A DNA stretch of 27,771 nucleotides, from positions 1 through 27,771 of the IMG/VR virus record IMGVR_UViG_3300035180_000436; one strand, given 5' to 3'. The position numbers and the translations under genes were made by a program. The stretch comes from a virus. Of this stretch, positions 6,826 through 11,880 are shown one piece after another (the stretch's first letter is position 1; every line of letters starts with the position of its first letter). The notes under the pieces are model-generated. The model was not told the origin of the DNA. It did not search any database and saw only the letters and a program-made list of their open reading frames with translations.

Positions 6826-6896
6826 GCGGGTATGGTGTAGTGGCAACACAAGAGTTTTCCAAACTTTTATCCTCGGTTCAAATCCGTGTATCCGCT
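6826..6896 (+). tRNA. tRNA-Gly(TCC)
   Basis: Acceptor GCGGGTA/TATCCGC (one G-T pair), D arm GTGT/ACAC, anticodon loop TTTCCAA giving TCC, T loop TTCAAAT with one T-T mismatch in the T stem, discriminator T6896. 71 nt, no CCA. It decodes GGA/GGG. A GAACC-ATAA-GGTTC hairpin (6898-6911) follows. Confidence 0.92.
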
Positions 6897-6897
6897 T

Positions 6898-6911
6898 GAA
6901 CCATAAGGTTC
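6898..6911 (+). other. Inter-tRNA hairpin
   Basis: GAACC (6898-6902), loop ATAA, GGTTC (6907-6911), then TTATT. It separates tRNA-Gly and tRNA-Asn and is probably an RNA-processing or weak termination structure. Unlike the two modules upstream it has no promoter. Confidence 0.5.
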
Positions 6912-6915
6912 TTAT

Positions 6916-6987
6916 TCCAGAGTAGCTCAGTGGCAGAGCTGGGAGCTGTTAACTCCTCGGTCGCAGGTTCAAATCCTGCCTCTGGAG
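6916..6987 (+). tRNA. tRNA-Asn(GTT)
   Basis: Acceptor TCCAGAG/CTCTGGA, D arm GCTC/GAGC, anticodon stem GGGAG/CTCCT with loop CTGTTAA giving GTT, T arm GCAGG-TTCAAAT-CCTGC, discriminator G6987. 72 nt, no CCA. It decodes AAC/AAT. Confidence 0.95.
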
Positions 6988-6989
6988 TT

Positions 6990-6997
6990 TATAAATA
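6990..6997 (+). promoter_or_regulatory. Late promoter TATAAATA
   Basis: Exact T4 late consensus TATAAATA, 22 bp before the ATG of the zinc-ribbon-like gene and directly after tRNA-Asn. It suggests late expression of that gene although the surrounding tRNAs have early-type promoters. Confidence 0.6.
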
Positions 6998-7019
6998 CCC
7001 AAAGAAATATGAAAATATT

Positions 7020-7280
7020 ATGGAAAACTTACGAATTAGATGTAAATCTTGTAATAGAGAATTAGAGGGTCACTCATCAAAAACAGTTTCTTGTGGTTGT
7101 TCTAATATGGCAACTATAGTAAATAATAATAAAATCACCGCACTTGATTTGTCTAATGTGGTGATGTTAAACTCTCCACATAAAGAACAAAAATCAAATG
7201 TTCTTTCTTCACAAGATGTTATGTGGCAAGAAGAAAGACGACAACGTAAGGTTCGTCGTTTGGATTTTGAGGTTCGTTAA
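7020..7280 (+). CDS. Zinc-ribbon-like small protein, 86 aa
   Basis: Starts at ATG 7020 (MENLRIRCKSCNRELEG). Two cysteine pairs, CKSC and CGC in SKTVSCGCSNM, form a compact zinc-ribbon/knuckle-like N-terminus, followed by ITALDLSNVVML and a basic C-terminal region with QEERRQRKVRRLDFEVR. Related proteins are common in T4-like cyanophages; I know no assigned function. The frame is open back through tRNA-Asn to 6930, but that extension is the tRNA itself. An exact late-promoter motif lies 22 bp before the chosen ATG. Metal and nucleic-acid binding are guesses from the Cys pattern and charge. Confidence 0.7.
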   Translation: MENLRIRCKSCNRELEGHSSKTVSCGCSNMATIVNNNKITALDLSNVVMLNSPHKEQKSNVLSSQDVMWQEERRQRKVRRLDFEVR

Positions 7281-7291
7281 GAACTTTTATT

Positions 7292-7376
7292 GGAAAGGTG
7301 ACCGAGTGGTTTATGGTGTTTGTCTTGAAAACAAAAGATGTGAAAGCATCCGGAGGTTCGAATCCTCTCCTTTCCG
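7292..7376 (+). tRNA. tRNA-Ser(TGA)
   Basis: Class II tRNA of 85 nt. Acceptor GGAAAGG/CCTTTCC, anticodon loop CTTGAAA giving TGA, long variable arm GATG-TGAAAG-CATC, T arm GGAGG-TTCGAAT-CCTCT, discriminator G7376. It decodes UCA and related Ser codons. Confidence 0.94.
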
Positions 7377-7421
7377 TTACATAAGATACTAAAACACTTT
7401 TAATATGATAATATCAACACA

Positions 7422-7467
7422 TAATACTCATAGTTAGTATTATACTTATACTAAATTATTAGTATAA
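7422..7467 (+). repeat. Tandem related hairpins
   Basis: Two perfect 7-bp stems 3 bp apart: TAATACT (7422-7428) / AGTATTA (7436-7442) and TTATACT (7446-7452) / AGTATAA (7461-7467). The arms are near copies of each other, so they can also cross-pair. They lie in the AT-rich 104-bp gap between tRNA-Ser and the next small gene. Possible RNA-processing or operator site. Confidence 0.55.
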
Positions 7468-7480
7468 ACGCACAAAACAA

Positions 7481-7633
7481 ATGGATCAACGCACCTACGA
7501 TAATTGGGTAAAGATCAAACAGACTTTTGAGGAGTCTGGTAATACTAATAATATGTTTTACATAAGATCATGTGAAATTGTAAAAACAAAAAGAGACCCT
7601 CTCGCAAAATATCTTGGTGATGCAAATGAGTGA
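7481..7633 (+). CDS. Small conserved phage protein, 50 aa
   Basis: ATG 7481 to TGA 7631-7633 encodes 50 residues: MDQRTYDNWVKIKQTFEESG, then a segment ending DPLAKYLGDANE. A basic helical first half is followed by a short acidic end. I recall similar peptides in other cyanophages, always hypothetical. The 14 bp upstream hold no ribosome-binding site; the tandem hairpins end 13 bp before the ATG and may matter for its expression. A strong promoter for tRNA-Pro begins 11 bp after the stop. No function can be assigned. Confidence 0.65.
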   Translation: MDQRTYDNWVKIKQTFEESGNTNNMFYIRSCEIVKTKRDPLAKYLGDANE

Positions 7634-7644
7634 TTAAATAGTGG

Positions 7645-7673
7645 TTGACAAAGTTGGTTGATGCTGCTATCAT
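7645..7673 (+). promoter_or_regulatory. Sigma70 promoter for tRNA-Pro
   Basis: TTGACA (7645-7650), 17 bp, TATCAT (7668-7673). Predicted start about 7680, 12 bp before tRNA-Pro at 7692. Fourth near-consensus promoter in 2.7 kb. Confidence 0.7.
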
Positions 7674-7691
7674 ATTAATGAACCAATTCTC

Positions 7692-7767
7692 CCGAATGTC
7701 GCCTAACTTGGTCATGGCACCGCTTTTGGGAAGCGGAATAATCTCAGTTCAAATCTGAGCATTCGGA
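7692..7767 (+). tRNA. tRNA-Pro(TGG)
   Basis: Acceptor CCGAATG/CATTCGG, anticodon stem CCGCT/AGCGG with loop TTTGGGA giving TGG, T arm CTCAG-TTCAAAT-CTGAG, discriminator A7767. 76 nt, no encoded CCA. It decodes CCA. Confidence 0.94.
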
Positions 7768-7793
7768 CTTACAAAAACTTACATTATTAAAAA

Positions 7794-8018
7794 ATGGATC
7801 AAGAACTCAACAAACTAGAATCATTTACCGTCGAAGAGTTTCAAGCAGATTTTGATGCTCTTTTGGATAGAGTTGAGAATGGAGAATCTTTTGTTATTAA
7901 AAGCGAACATGGCAATGCAGTTATGATTCCTTATAATGAAGTTGTGCAAATACTTGAAGAATCTGGTGTGAGTGAGGATATAATACGCATTCACACCGAT
8001 CACGAAGAAGGTTCGTGA
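7794..8018 (+). CDS. Phd/YefM-like antitoxin, no partner toxin
   Basis: A 74-residue protein with the antitoxin N-terminal fold: FTVEEFQADFDALLDRVENG, then SFVIKSEHGNAVMIPYNEVV, matching the Phd/YefM pattern (helix, turn at xxxGE, strand with V/I, P-Y). In bacteria such proteins repress their own promoter and neutralise a Doc/RelE-type toxin. No toxin gene follows; tRNA genes lie on both sides. In a phage it may act as a stand-alone transcription regulator or as an anti-toxin against host systems. The acidic tail (HTDHEEGS) is short compared with toxin-binding tails. The start ATG 7794 lies 26 bp after tRNA-Pro with no clear ribosome-binding site, so it is probably co-transcribed with that tRNA. 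Confidence 0.75.
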   Translation: MDQELNKLESFTVEEFQADFDALLDRVENGESFVIKSEHGNAVMIPYNEVVQILEESGVSEDIIRIHTDHEEGS

Positions 8019-8024
8019 TTTTAT

Positions 8025-8112
8025 GCGAGTGAGACTTGGTAGTCAGAGGGCACTTATAACGCCTTTGCCCCAGATCAGGGCCTTTGACCTGGTTCGAATC
8101 CAGGCACTCGTA
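8025..8112 (+). tRNA. Aberrant class-II-like tRNA, apparent anticodon TAT
   Basis: An 88-nt tRNA-like fold. Acceptor GCGAGTG/CACTCGT (first pair G-T) and a perfect T arm CCTGG-TTCGAAT-CCAGG are convincing. The D arm is short (GAC-TTGGTA-GTC). The anticodon loop CTTATAA (8053-8059) gives TAT (Ile, AUA), but its stem GGGCA/CGCCT has an A-C mismatch next to the loop. A long variable arm GCCC-CAGATCA-GGGC (8067-8081) is present, which is expected of Leu/Ser/Tyr and not Ile tRNAs. A 7-bp direct repeat GCCTTTG (8061, 8080) flanks that arm; removing one repeat unit leaves a 69-nt tRNA. It may be functional, or a decaying tRNA. Identity uncertain. Confidence 0.6.
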
Positions 8113-8116
8113 CCTT

Positions 8117-8189
8117 GCCCTTTTACCCATCTGGTGATAGGAGCGTCCTCATAAGACGACATAGGCGTGTTCGATCCACGCAAGGGGCA
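8117..8189 (+). tRNA. tRNA with CAT anticodon (Met or Ile2)
   Basis: Acceptor GCCCTTT/AAGGGGC, anticodon stem GCGTC/GACGA with loop CTCATAA giving CAT, T arm GCGTG-TTCGATC-CACGC, discriminator A8189; 73 nt. The D stem is weak (two or three pairs). CAT can be elongator Met, or Ile if C34 is modified to lysidine; it lacks the three-G-C stem of initiators. Separated from the preceding tRNA by only 4 nt. Confidence 0.82.
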
Positions 8190-8191
8190 TC

Positions 8192-8213
8192 AGGACACTT
8201 CCCAAACTGTCCT
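8192..8213 (+). terminator. Hairpin ending the tRNA island
   Basis: AGGACA (8192-8197) / TGTCCT (8208-8213) with loop CTTCCCAAAC, right after the CAT tRNA. It has no T-run, so it is more likely an RNA-processing or stability structure than an efficient terminator. Confidence 0.45.
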
Positions 8214-8215
8214 AC

Positions 8216-8244
8216 TTGACTTTCACAAGTCAAACCTCTATAAT
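8216..8244 (+). promoter_or_regulatory. Sigma70 promoter with operator-like repeat
   Basis: TTGACT (8216-8221), 17 bp, TATAAT (8239-8244); start near 8251. The -35 box is half of a perfect inverted repeat TTGACTT (8216-8222) / AAGTCAA (8227-8233), and AAGTCAA recurs at 8261-8267 against the ATG at 8268. This is a plausible repressor site controlling the two small genes downstream. Confidence 0.78.
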
Positions 8245-8267
8245 AAACAGGTAAACAAACAAGTCAA

Positions 8268-8480
8268 ATGACTCTCACTGCTAAATTCAAAAAAGATCTT
8301 CAAACACTTCGTGCTGCTGCGAACGGTGATTTTTATCTCGATGTAAAGAATCCGAAACTTTACAAAAAGGTTCGTCGATATTATGAAACTGAAGGTGTAG
8401 TGTTCTCTGGTGATCCTCTGGATGATTATGAAATGCTTATGGAATATGTTCTTGTTGATTTGGAAACTGTAGAAGTATGA
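8268..8480 (+). CDS. Small hypothetical protein, 70 aa
   Basis: A 70-residue product starting MTLTAKFKKDLQTLRAAANG, with a basic middle (NPKLYKKVRRYYE) and an acidic end (DDYEMLMEYVLVDLETVEV). It looks like a compact alpha/beta protein; I recognise no domain, though similar short proteins recur in T4-like cyanophages. It is the first gene behind a near-perfect sigma70 promoter, so early expression is expected. The leader is about 17 nt, without a ribosome-binding site but with the AAGTCAA repeat touching the start. Its stop overlaps the next start (ATGA). Confidence 0.65.
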   Translation: MTLTAKFKKDLQTLRAAANGDFYLDVKNPKLYKKVRRYYETEGVVFSGDPLDDYEMLMEYVLVDLETVEV

Positions 8481-8740
8481 TGATACAGTCTAAAGTTATT
8501 CTTGAGAAAGAAGAATATAGGTTTGTAGAAAAAGGTATTATTGAACTCAACGGCAAACCTGATTATCGTCTTCAGAAAAAAGACTATTATACAAAACGAT
8601 GGAATGACATCTATCTTTTTGATAATCAGATGCAGTGTTTGACTGCTATGGAAGATCACCAATATGCCCGTTGGTTGGATCCTGATAGAGTTCCTTGTTA
8701 TGTGAAAGATTATGATGATGAAGACACGGAGAGTCTCTAA
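8477..8740 (+). CDS. Small hypothetical protein, 87 aa
   Basis: Begins MMIQSKVILEKEEYRFVEKG; ATG 8477 overlaps the previous stop and ATG 8480 is an equally possible start. Strand-rich: alternating IIELNGKPDYRLQKKDYY and WNDIYLFDNQMQCL suggest a small beta protein, and the end is acidic (VKDYDDEDTESL). No domain recognised. Co-transcribed and probably translationally coupled with the 70-residue gene. Its last codons (ACACGGAGAGTCTCTAA) belong to a 26-bp sequence repeated just after the gene, so a local duplication has touched its 3' end. Confidence 0.62.
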   Translation: MMIQSKVILEKEEYRFVEKGIIELNGKPDYRLQKKDYYTKRWNDIYLFDNQMQCLTAMEDHQYARWLDPDRVPCYVKDYDDEDTESL

Positions 8741-8796
8741 AAGTACTGGTCGGTGATGAACCCCTTTAGTCACGGAGAGACTCTAAAAGTACTGGT
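8725..8796 (+). repeat. Duplicated 26-bp sequence
   Basis: Copies at 8725-8750 and 8771-8796 start CACGGAGAG and end CTCTAAAAGTACTGGT, differing at one base (T or A). The period is 46 bp and the following bases are partly similar (ATGAACCCCTTTAGT, ATGACCCCTCAATAG). The first copy covers the 3' end of the 87-residue gene, so the second looks like a duplicated gene end. Confidence 0.75.
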
Positions 8797-8919
8797 GGAT
8801 CCAAAATGACCCCTCAATAGGTTTCCAATTTCCTTCAAAAATTGGTGGTGCGGATGGAGGATACTCCCGCCTGGTTTCTTGTTTCCAGTCAAAGAATAAG
8901 TGGCGAGCCTAAAAGACCC
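8797..8919. other. Gap without recognisable gene
   Basis: Between the duplicated gene end and the terminator I see no ORF with a credible start and no RNA gene. Small inverted elements occur (AATTTCCTTCAAAAATT). It may be a remnant left by the duplication, or a leader for the terminator. Confidence 0.4.
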
Positions 8920-8949
8920 AAAGGAGAGTTGCATAAACTCTCCTTTTTT
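8920..8949 (+). terminator. Strong intrinsic terminator
   Basis: AAAGGAGAGTT (8920-8930), loop GCATA, AACTCTCCTTT (8936-8946) and further T. An 11-bp stem. It closes the tRNA/small-gene region and insulates the glycan operon. The A-tract on the 5' side would allow function in both directions. Confidence 0.9.
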
Positions 8950-8957
8950 AGTATAAT
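8929..8957 (+). promoter_or_regulatory. Candidate promoter of glycan operon
   Basis: TATAAT (8952-8957) lies 17 bp after TTGCAT (8929-8934), which sits in the terminator loop. Start near 8964, 20 bp before the first glycan gene. The -10 is perfect and the -35 weak. It is the only promoter candidate I see for the 14-kb gene run. Confidence 0.45.
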
Positions 8958-8983
8958 ATATAAGAAGAGATTTAAAGCATTTT

Positions 8984-10030
8984 ATGAGTGAATATACAAA
9001 AACAGCACTGGTTCTGGGTGCTGGTGGGTTCATTGGAAGTCACATGGTTAAAAGACTACGATCAGAAGGTTACTGGGTTCGTGGTGTAGATCTTAAGTAT
9101 CCAGAGTTTTCTATCTCTGAGGCAGATGAATTCATTCGGGGAGATCTGCGTGATGTTAGATTTGTTGCTTCTTGCCTTCAGTTTAAGGGTTATCTGGGAA
9201 ATTTTTATCAATTAGTACCTGATAGTCATATTACATCGTTTGATGAGATCTATCAGTTTGCTGCTGATATGGGTGGAGCAGAATTTGTTTTTAGTGGTGA
9301 GAATGATGCAGACATTATGCACAATTCCGCAACTATTAATCTGAATGTGCTTGAGATGCAAAAAGAACGTAATAGAATGAGTGGTGTAAACAACACTAAG
9401 ATTTTTTATTCTAGTTCTGCTTGCATGTATCCAGAGCACAACCAATTAGATCCAAATAACCCAAACTGTAGTGAAGAATCGGCATACCCAGCAGCACCAG
9501 ATTCAGAATATGGATGGGAAAAACTCTTTTCTGAACGATTGTTTTTCGCATATCATCGTAACTACGGGATTGATATTCGGGTTGCTCGCTATCATAATAT
9601 CTTTGGACCTGAAGGAACCTGGGAAGGTGGAAGAGAAAAATCCCCCGCAGCAATCTGTAGAAAGGTTGCATATCTCCCAGAAACAGGTGGTGCGATAGAA
9701 GTATGGGGTGATGGTCTTCAGACTCGTTCATTCCTTTATATTGATGAGTGTATTGAAGCAACTCGTAGAATGATGGAATCTGATTTCATCGGACCAGTAA
9801 ATATTGGTTCAGAAGAAATGGTGACTATCAATCAACTTGTAGAGACTGCTGCAAAGGTTTCTGGTAAAGTAGTTCAGAAAGTATATAAATTAGATGCACC
9901 TCTCGGTGTTCGTGGTCGTAACTCAAACAACGATTTGATCCGTGAGAAACTTGGGTGGGACTATTCGCAGACACTTGAAGAAGGTATTCGTAAGACTTAT
10001 GATTGGATTAAGGAGCAAATTAATGGTTGA
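8984..10030 (+). CDS. GDP-mannose 3,5-epimerase-like SDR
   Basis: A 348-residue extended short-chain dehydrogenase/reductase. NAD site GAGGFIGSH (residues 13-21). The sequence follows the plant GDP-mannose 3,5-epimerase closely: FAADMGGAEF, SSSACMYPE with catalytic-type C147, YGWEK (Y176, K180), RYHNIFGPEGTWEGGREK with K219, and WGDGLQTRSFLYIDEC. GME converts GDP-D-mannose to GDP-L-galactose (and L-gulose) by double epimerisation; C145, K178 and K217 are the plant counterparts. Length also fits (about 377 in plants with an N-terminal extension). First gene of the glycan operon; the next gene starts inside its end. The substrate could be another GDP-sugar such as a GDP-heptose, given the neighbours. 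Confidence 0.88.
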   Translation: MSEYTKTALVLGAGGFIGSHMVKRLRSEGYWVRGVDLKYPEFSISEADEFIRGDLRDVRFVASCLQFKGYLGNFYQLVPDSHITSFDEIYQFAADMGGAEFVFSGENDADIMHNSATINLNVLEMQKERNRMSGVNNTKIFYSSSACMYPEHNQLDPNNPNCSEESAYPAAPDSEYGWEKLFSERLFFAYHRNYGIDIRVARYHNIFGPEGTWEGGREKSPAAICRKVAYLPETGGAIEVWGDGLQTRSFLYIDECIEATRRMMESDFIGPVNIGSEEMVTINQLVETAAKVSGKVVQKVYKLDAPLGVRGRNSNNDLIREKLGWDYSQTLEEGIRKTYDWIKEQING

Positions 10031-10676
10031 AAATTTTTCTTGGTGTGAAAATAAAAGAGATAATTGGAGAGAATATGTTCTTTCTCTGGATGATGATAAT
10101 GTGAGTGAAATTTTGGGTGCAATTCCATCTGCATGGAATGTTCCACCTAAAAGTCATAATGAATTTATATCTTGGTTGATTCAAAAAATTAATCCTCAAG
10201 TTACGGTTGAACTTGGGGTTGATTGGGGGTACTCATCTTTTTTATTAGCACTTCATAGTAAAGGTGTTGTATATGGAATCGATTGTTTTGACCAATCTAA
10301 ACATGAATTGAGATCAGATGAAGATTATCAATTTGTGTTAGATGTTAAGGATAAATTAAAATTAAATAATCTTGAAATTATTAAAGGTTATTTTGATGAA
10401 GTTGCAAAAGAATGGAATAAAGAAATAGATCTTTTACATATTGATGGACTTCATGATTATGCAAACTGTAAAAATGATTGTGATACTTGGTCACCGTTCT
10501 TGAAAGAAAATGGTGCAATTATCTTTCATGATACTATTTCAAATCCTGATGGTGCTGGATTATTCTTTTCTCAACTTGAAGTTCCTAAAGTTAATTTTAC
10601 AAATTCTGCTGGCCTCGGTGTTGCTTCAAATGATGCAGAATTAATTGAAGAAATTAAGAAAACATTTAAATTATGA
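10023..10676 (+). CDS. Class I SAM-dependent methyltransferase
   Basis: A 217-residue protein. Start ATG 10023 (MVENFSWCENKRDNW) overlaps the epimerase stop by 8 bp; the open frame extends to 9942 inside that gene. The SAM-binding motif I is VELGVDWGYSS (residues 62-72), motif II acidic VYGIDCFDQ, and the motif IIDLLHIDGLHDYANCKNDC is typical of the Methyltransf_24 type often seen in sugar or peptide O-methylation clusters. Located among nucleotide-sugar genes, it probably methylates a sugar hydroxyl of the phage-specified glycan. The ATGA overlap with the HAD gene downstream implies translational coupling. Confidence 0.8.
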   Translation: MVENFSWCENKRDNWREYVLSLDDDNVSEILGAIPSAWNVPPKSHNEFISWLIQKINPQVTVELGVDWGYSSFLLALHSKGVVYGIDCFDQSKHELRSDEDYQFVLDVKDKLKLNNLEIIKGYFDEVAKEWNKEIDLLHIDGLHDYANCKNDCDTWSPFLKENGAIIFHDTISNPDGAGLFFSQLEVPKVNFTNSAGLGVASNDAELIEEIKKTFKL

Positions 10677-11209
10677 TCAAACTCATAATCCTTGATGTGG
10701 ATGGTGTTCTCACTGATGGCACCAAATATTATGATCATGATGGGAAAGTAGTTCTTAAACTTTTCTGTGATAAGGATTGGACTGCAATTAAAAGATTTCG
10801 TGCTATTGGAATTCCAGTTGTTTTTATAACTGGTGATCCTTATAATGAGATCATTCTTAAGAATAGAAATCTTCCTGTTGTAGTGAATCGTGGCGAAGGA
10901 TTTCATAAAGATAAAGTAAATTATCTTACAGAAGTTCTTGACGATTACAATTGTCTTGCAGAAGAAGTTCTTTATCTTGGAGATGATCTTTTTGATGTTA
11001 ATATTATGAAATCAGTAGGACATCCTTACTGTCTTCTGGATTCTCCAATAATTGTAAAACAGAATGCAAATACACTTTACTGTAAAGCAGGTGAAAATGT
11101 CATTATGCAATTATTTGATAAATTGGAAATTGATGGACTAATTCCTATTGTTCCTTATGATGAAGTAATGACTAAAATTTATGAACTTGACCTGAAGGAA
11201 AAGTTTTGA
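10673..11209 (+). CDS. HAD phosphatase, KdsC-like
   Basis: A 178-residue haloacid-dehalogenase phosphatase without a cap domain. Motif I DVDGVLTDG (D8 nucleophile, D10 acid/base), motif II T53 in FITGD, a Lys in the KDKVNYL region, and motif IV YLGDDLFDVNIM (D104, D105, D108). The DVDGVLTDG form and the length are those of KdsC (KDO-8-phosphate phosphatase) and related NeuA-type phosphatase domains. In this operon it is followed by a PfkB kinase and a nucleotidyltransferase-isomerase fusion, so a sugar-bisphosphate or sugar-phosphate substrate fits better than KDO, since no KDO synthase is present. Confidence 0.85.
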   Translation: MIKLIILDVDGVLTDGTKYYDHDGKVVLKLFCDKDWTAIKRFRAIGIPVVFITGDPYNEIILKNRNLPVVVNRGEGFHKDKVNYLTEVLDDYNCLAEEVLYLGDDLFDVNIMKSVGHPYCLLDSPIIVKQNANTLYCKAGENVIMQLFDKLEIDGLIPIVPYDEVMTKIYELDLKEKF

Positions 11210-11880
11210 TGAAAGACATTTCGCTTTATGGGCATCTGACTATTGATACGATTCTTGACGGTAATTCTGAAAAGAAAAGTTTAGGATCAATGGCAAATGT
11301 TTGGAGATCTTTACTTGAGATTGATTCAACATTAAATATTGGACTTTCTCCAATTGATGTTGGTCAAGCACTTGTTTATATTGATAAACCAGCAGCGCAA
11401 AGATATTCAAAGACAAACTTGAATCTTGTGCAACACAAAGTAAAAATCTTCGAATCAAAAGTTCACCATCTCATTTATCTCAATGAAATGTCTATTCATG
11501 ATTTTATTCCTGCTCTGGATGGTACTATCACTGCAGATATATGTCCTGGAAAATCATTGAATAAAGATTTACTTAAGCATGTTGATTATCTCTTCATTTC
11601 TGATGAAGATATTGATGGGGATTTATCTGATTATGTGAACGCAACAAAAGGATATGTAGTACTTCATAGTTCGTCAGGAAGTGTTGTATCAAATGGAGAG
11701 AATGAGTTTTTCTATAAACTACCAGAAGAATTTATACTAAAGGGAGTGAACGTTCTTGGTGCTGGCGATACATTCGCTTCTTGCTTCTTATATAAATTAC
11801 TAAGGAATGTGGGAGACATCCATAACTGGATTGAATTTGCTCATTTAAAAACGACTGAAATTATTAGGAATTCAATATGA
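11209..11880 (+). CDS. PfkB-family sugar kinase, short form
   Basis: A 223-residue ribokinase-like protein, shorter than the usual 300. It shows LYGHLTIDTIL at the start, a degenerate substrate loop KKSLGSMANVWRSLL, and the signature NVLGAGDTFASCFLY with the catalytic base D187 and anion hole GAGD (184-187). HldE/RfaE-type heptose kinases belong to this family. ATG 11209 overlaps the HAD stop; TTG 11206 is possible but worse. The lid region is reduced, so dimerisation or substrate choice may be unusual. The neighbours suggest phosphorylation of a sugar phosphate before nucleotidyl transfer. Substrate unknown. Confidence 0.78.
   Translation: MKDISLYGHLTIDTILDGNSEKKSLGSMANVWRSLLEIDSTLNIGLSPIDVGQALVYIDKPAAQRYSKTNLNLVQHKVKIFESKVHHLIYLNEMSIHDFIPALDGTITADICPGKSLNKDLLKHVDYLFISDEDIDGDLSDYVNATKGYVVLHSSSGSVVSNGENEFFYKLPEEFILKGVNVLGAGDTFASCFLYKLLRNVGDIHNWIEFAHLKTTEIIRNSI

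Noticed and set aside
7794-8018. Complete toxin-antitoxin operon
   Set aside because: No toxin-like ORF follows or precedes the antitoxin-like gene; the next elements are tRNAs.
6601-8189. tRNA attachment site for integration
   Set aside because: No integrase, no excisionase and no duplicated tRNA 3' end were seen; the genome type is lytic.
8725-8796. CRISPR-like direct repeats
   Set aside because: Only two copies, the first inside a gene end; no array of spacers and no cas genes.
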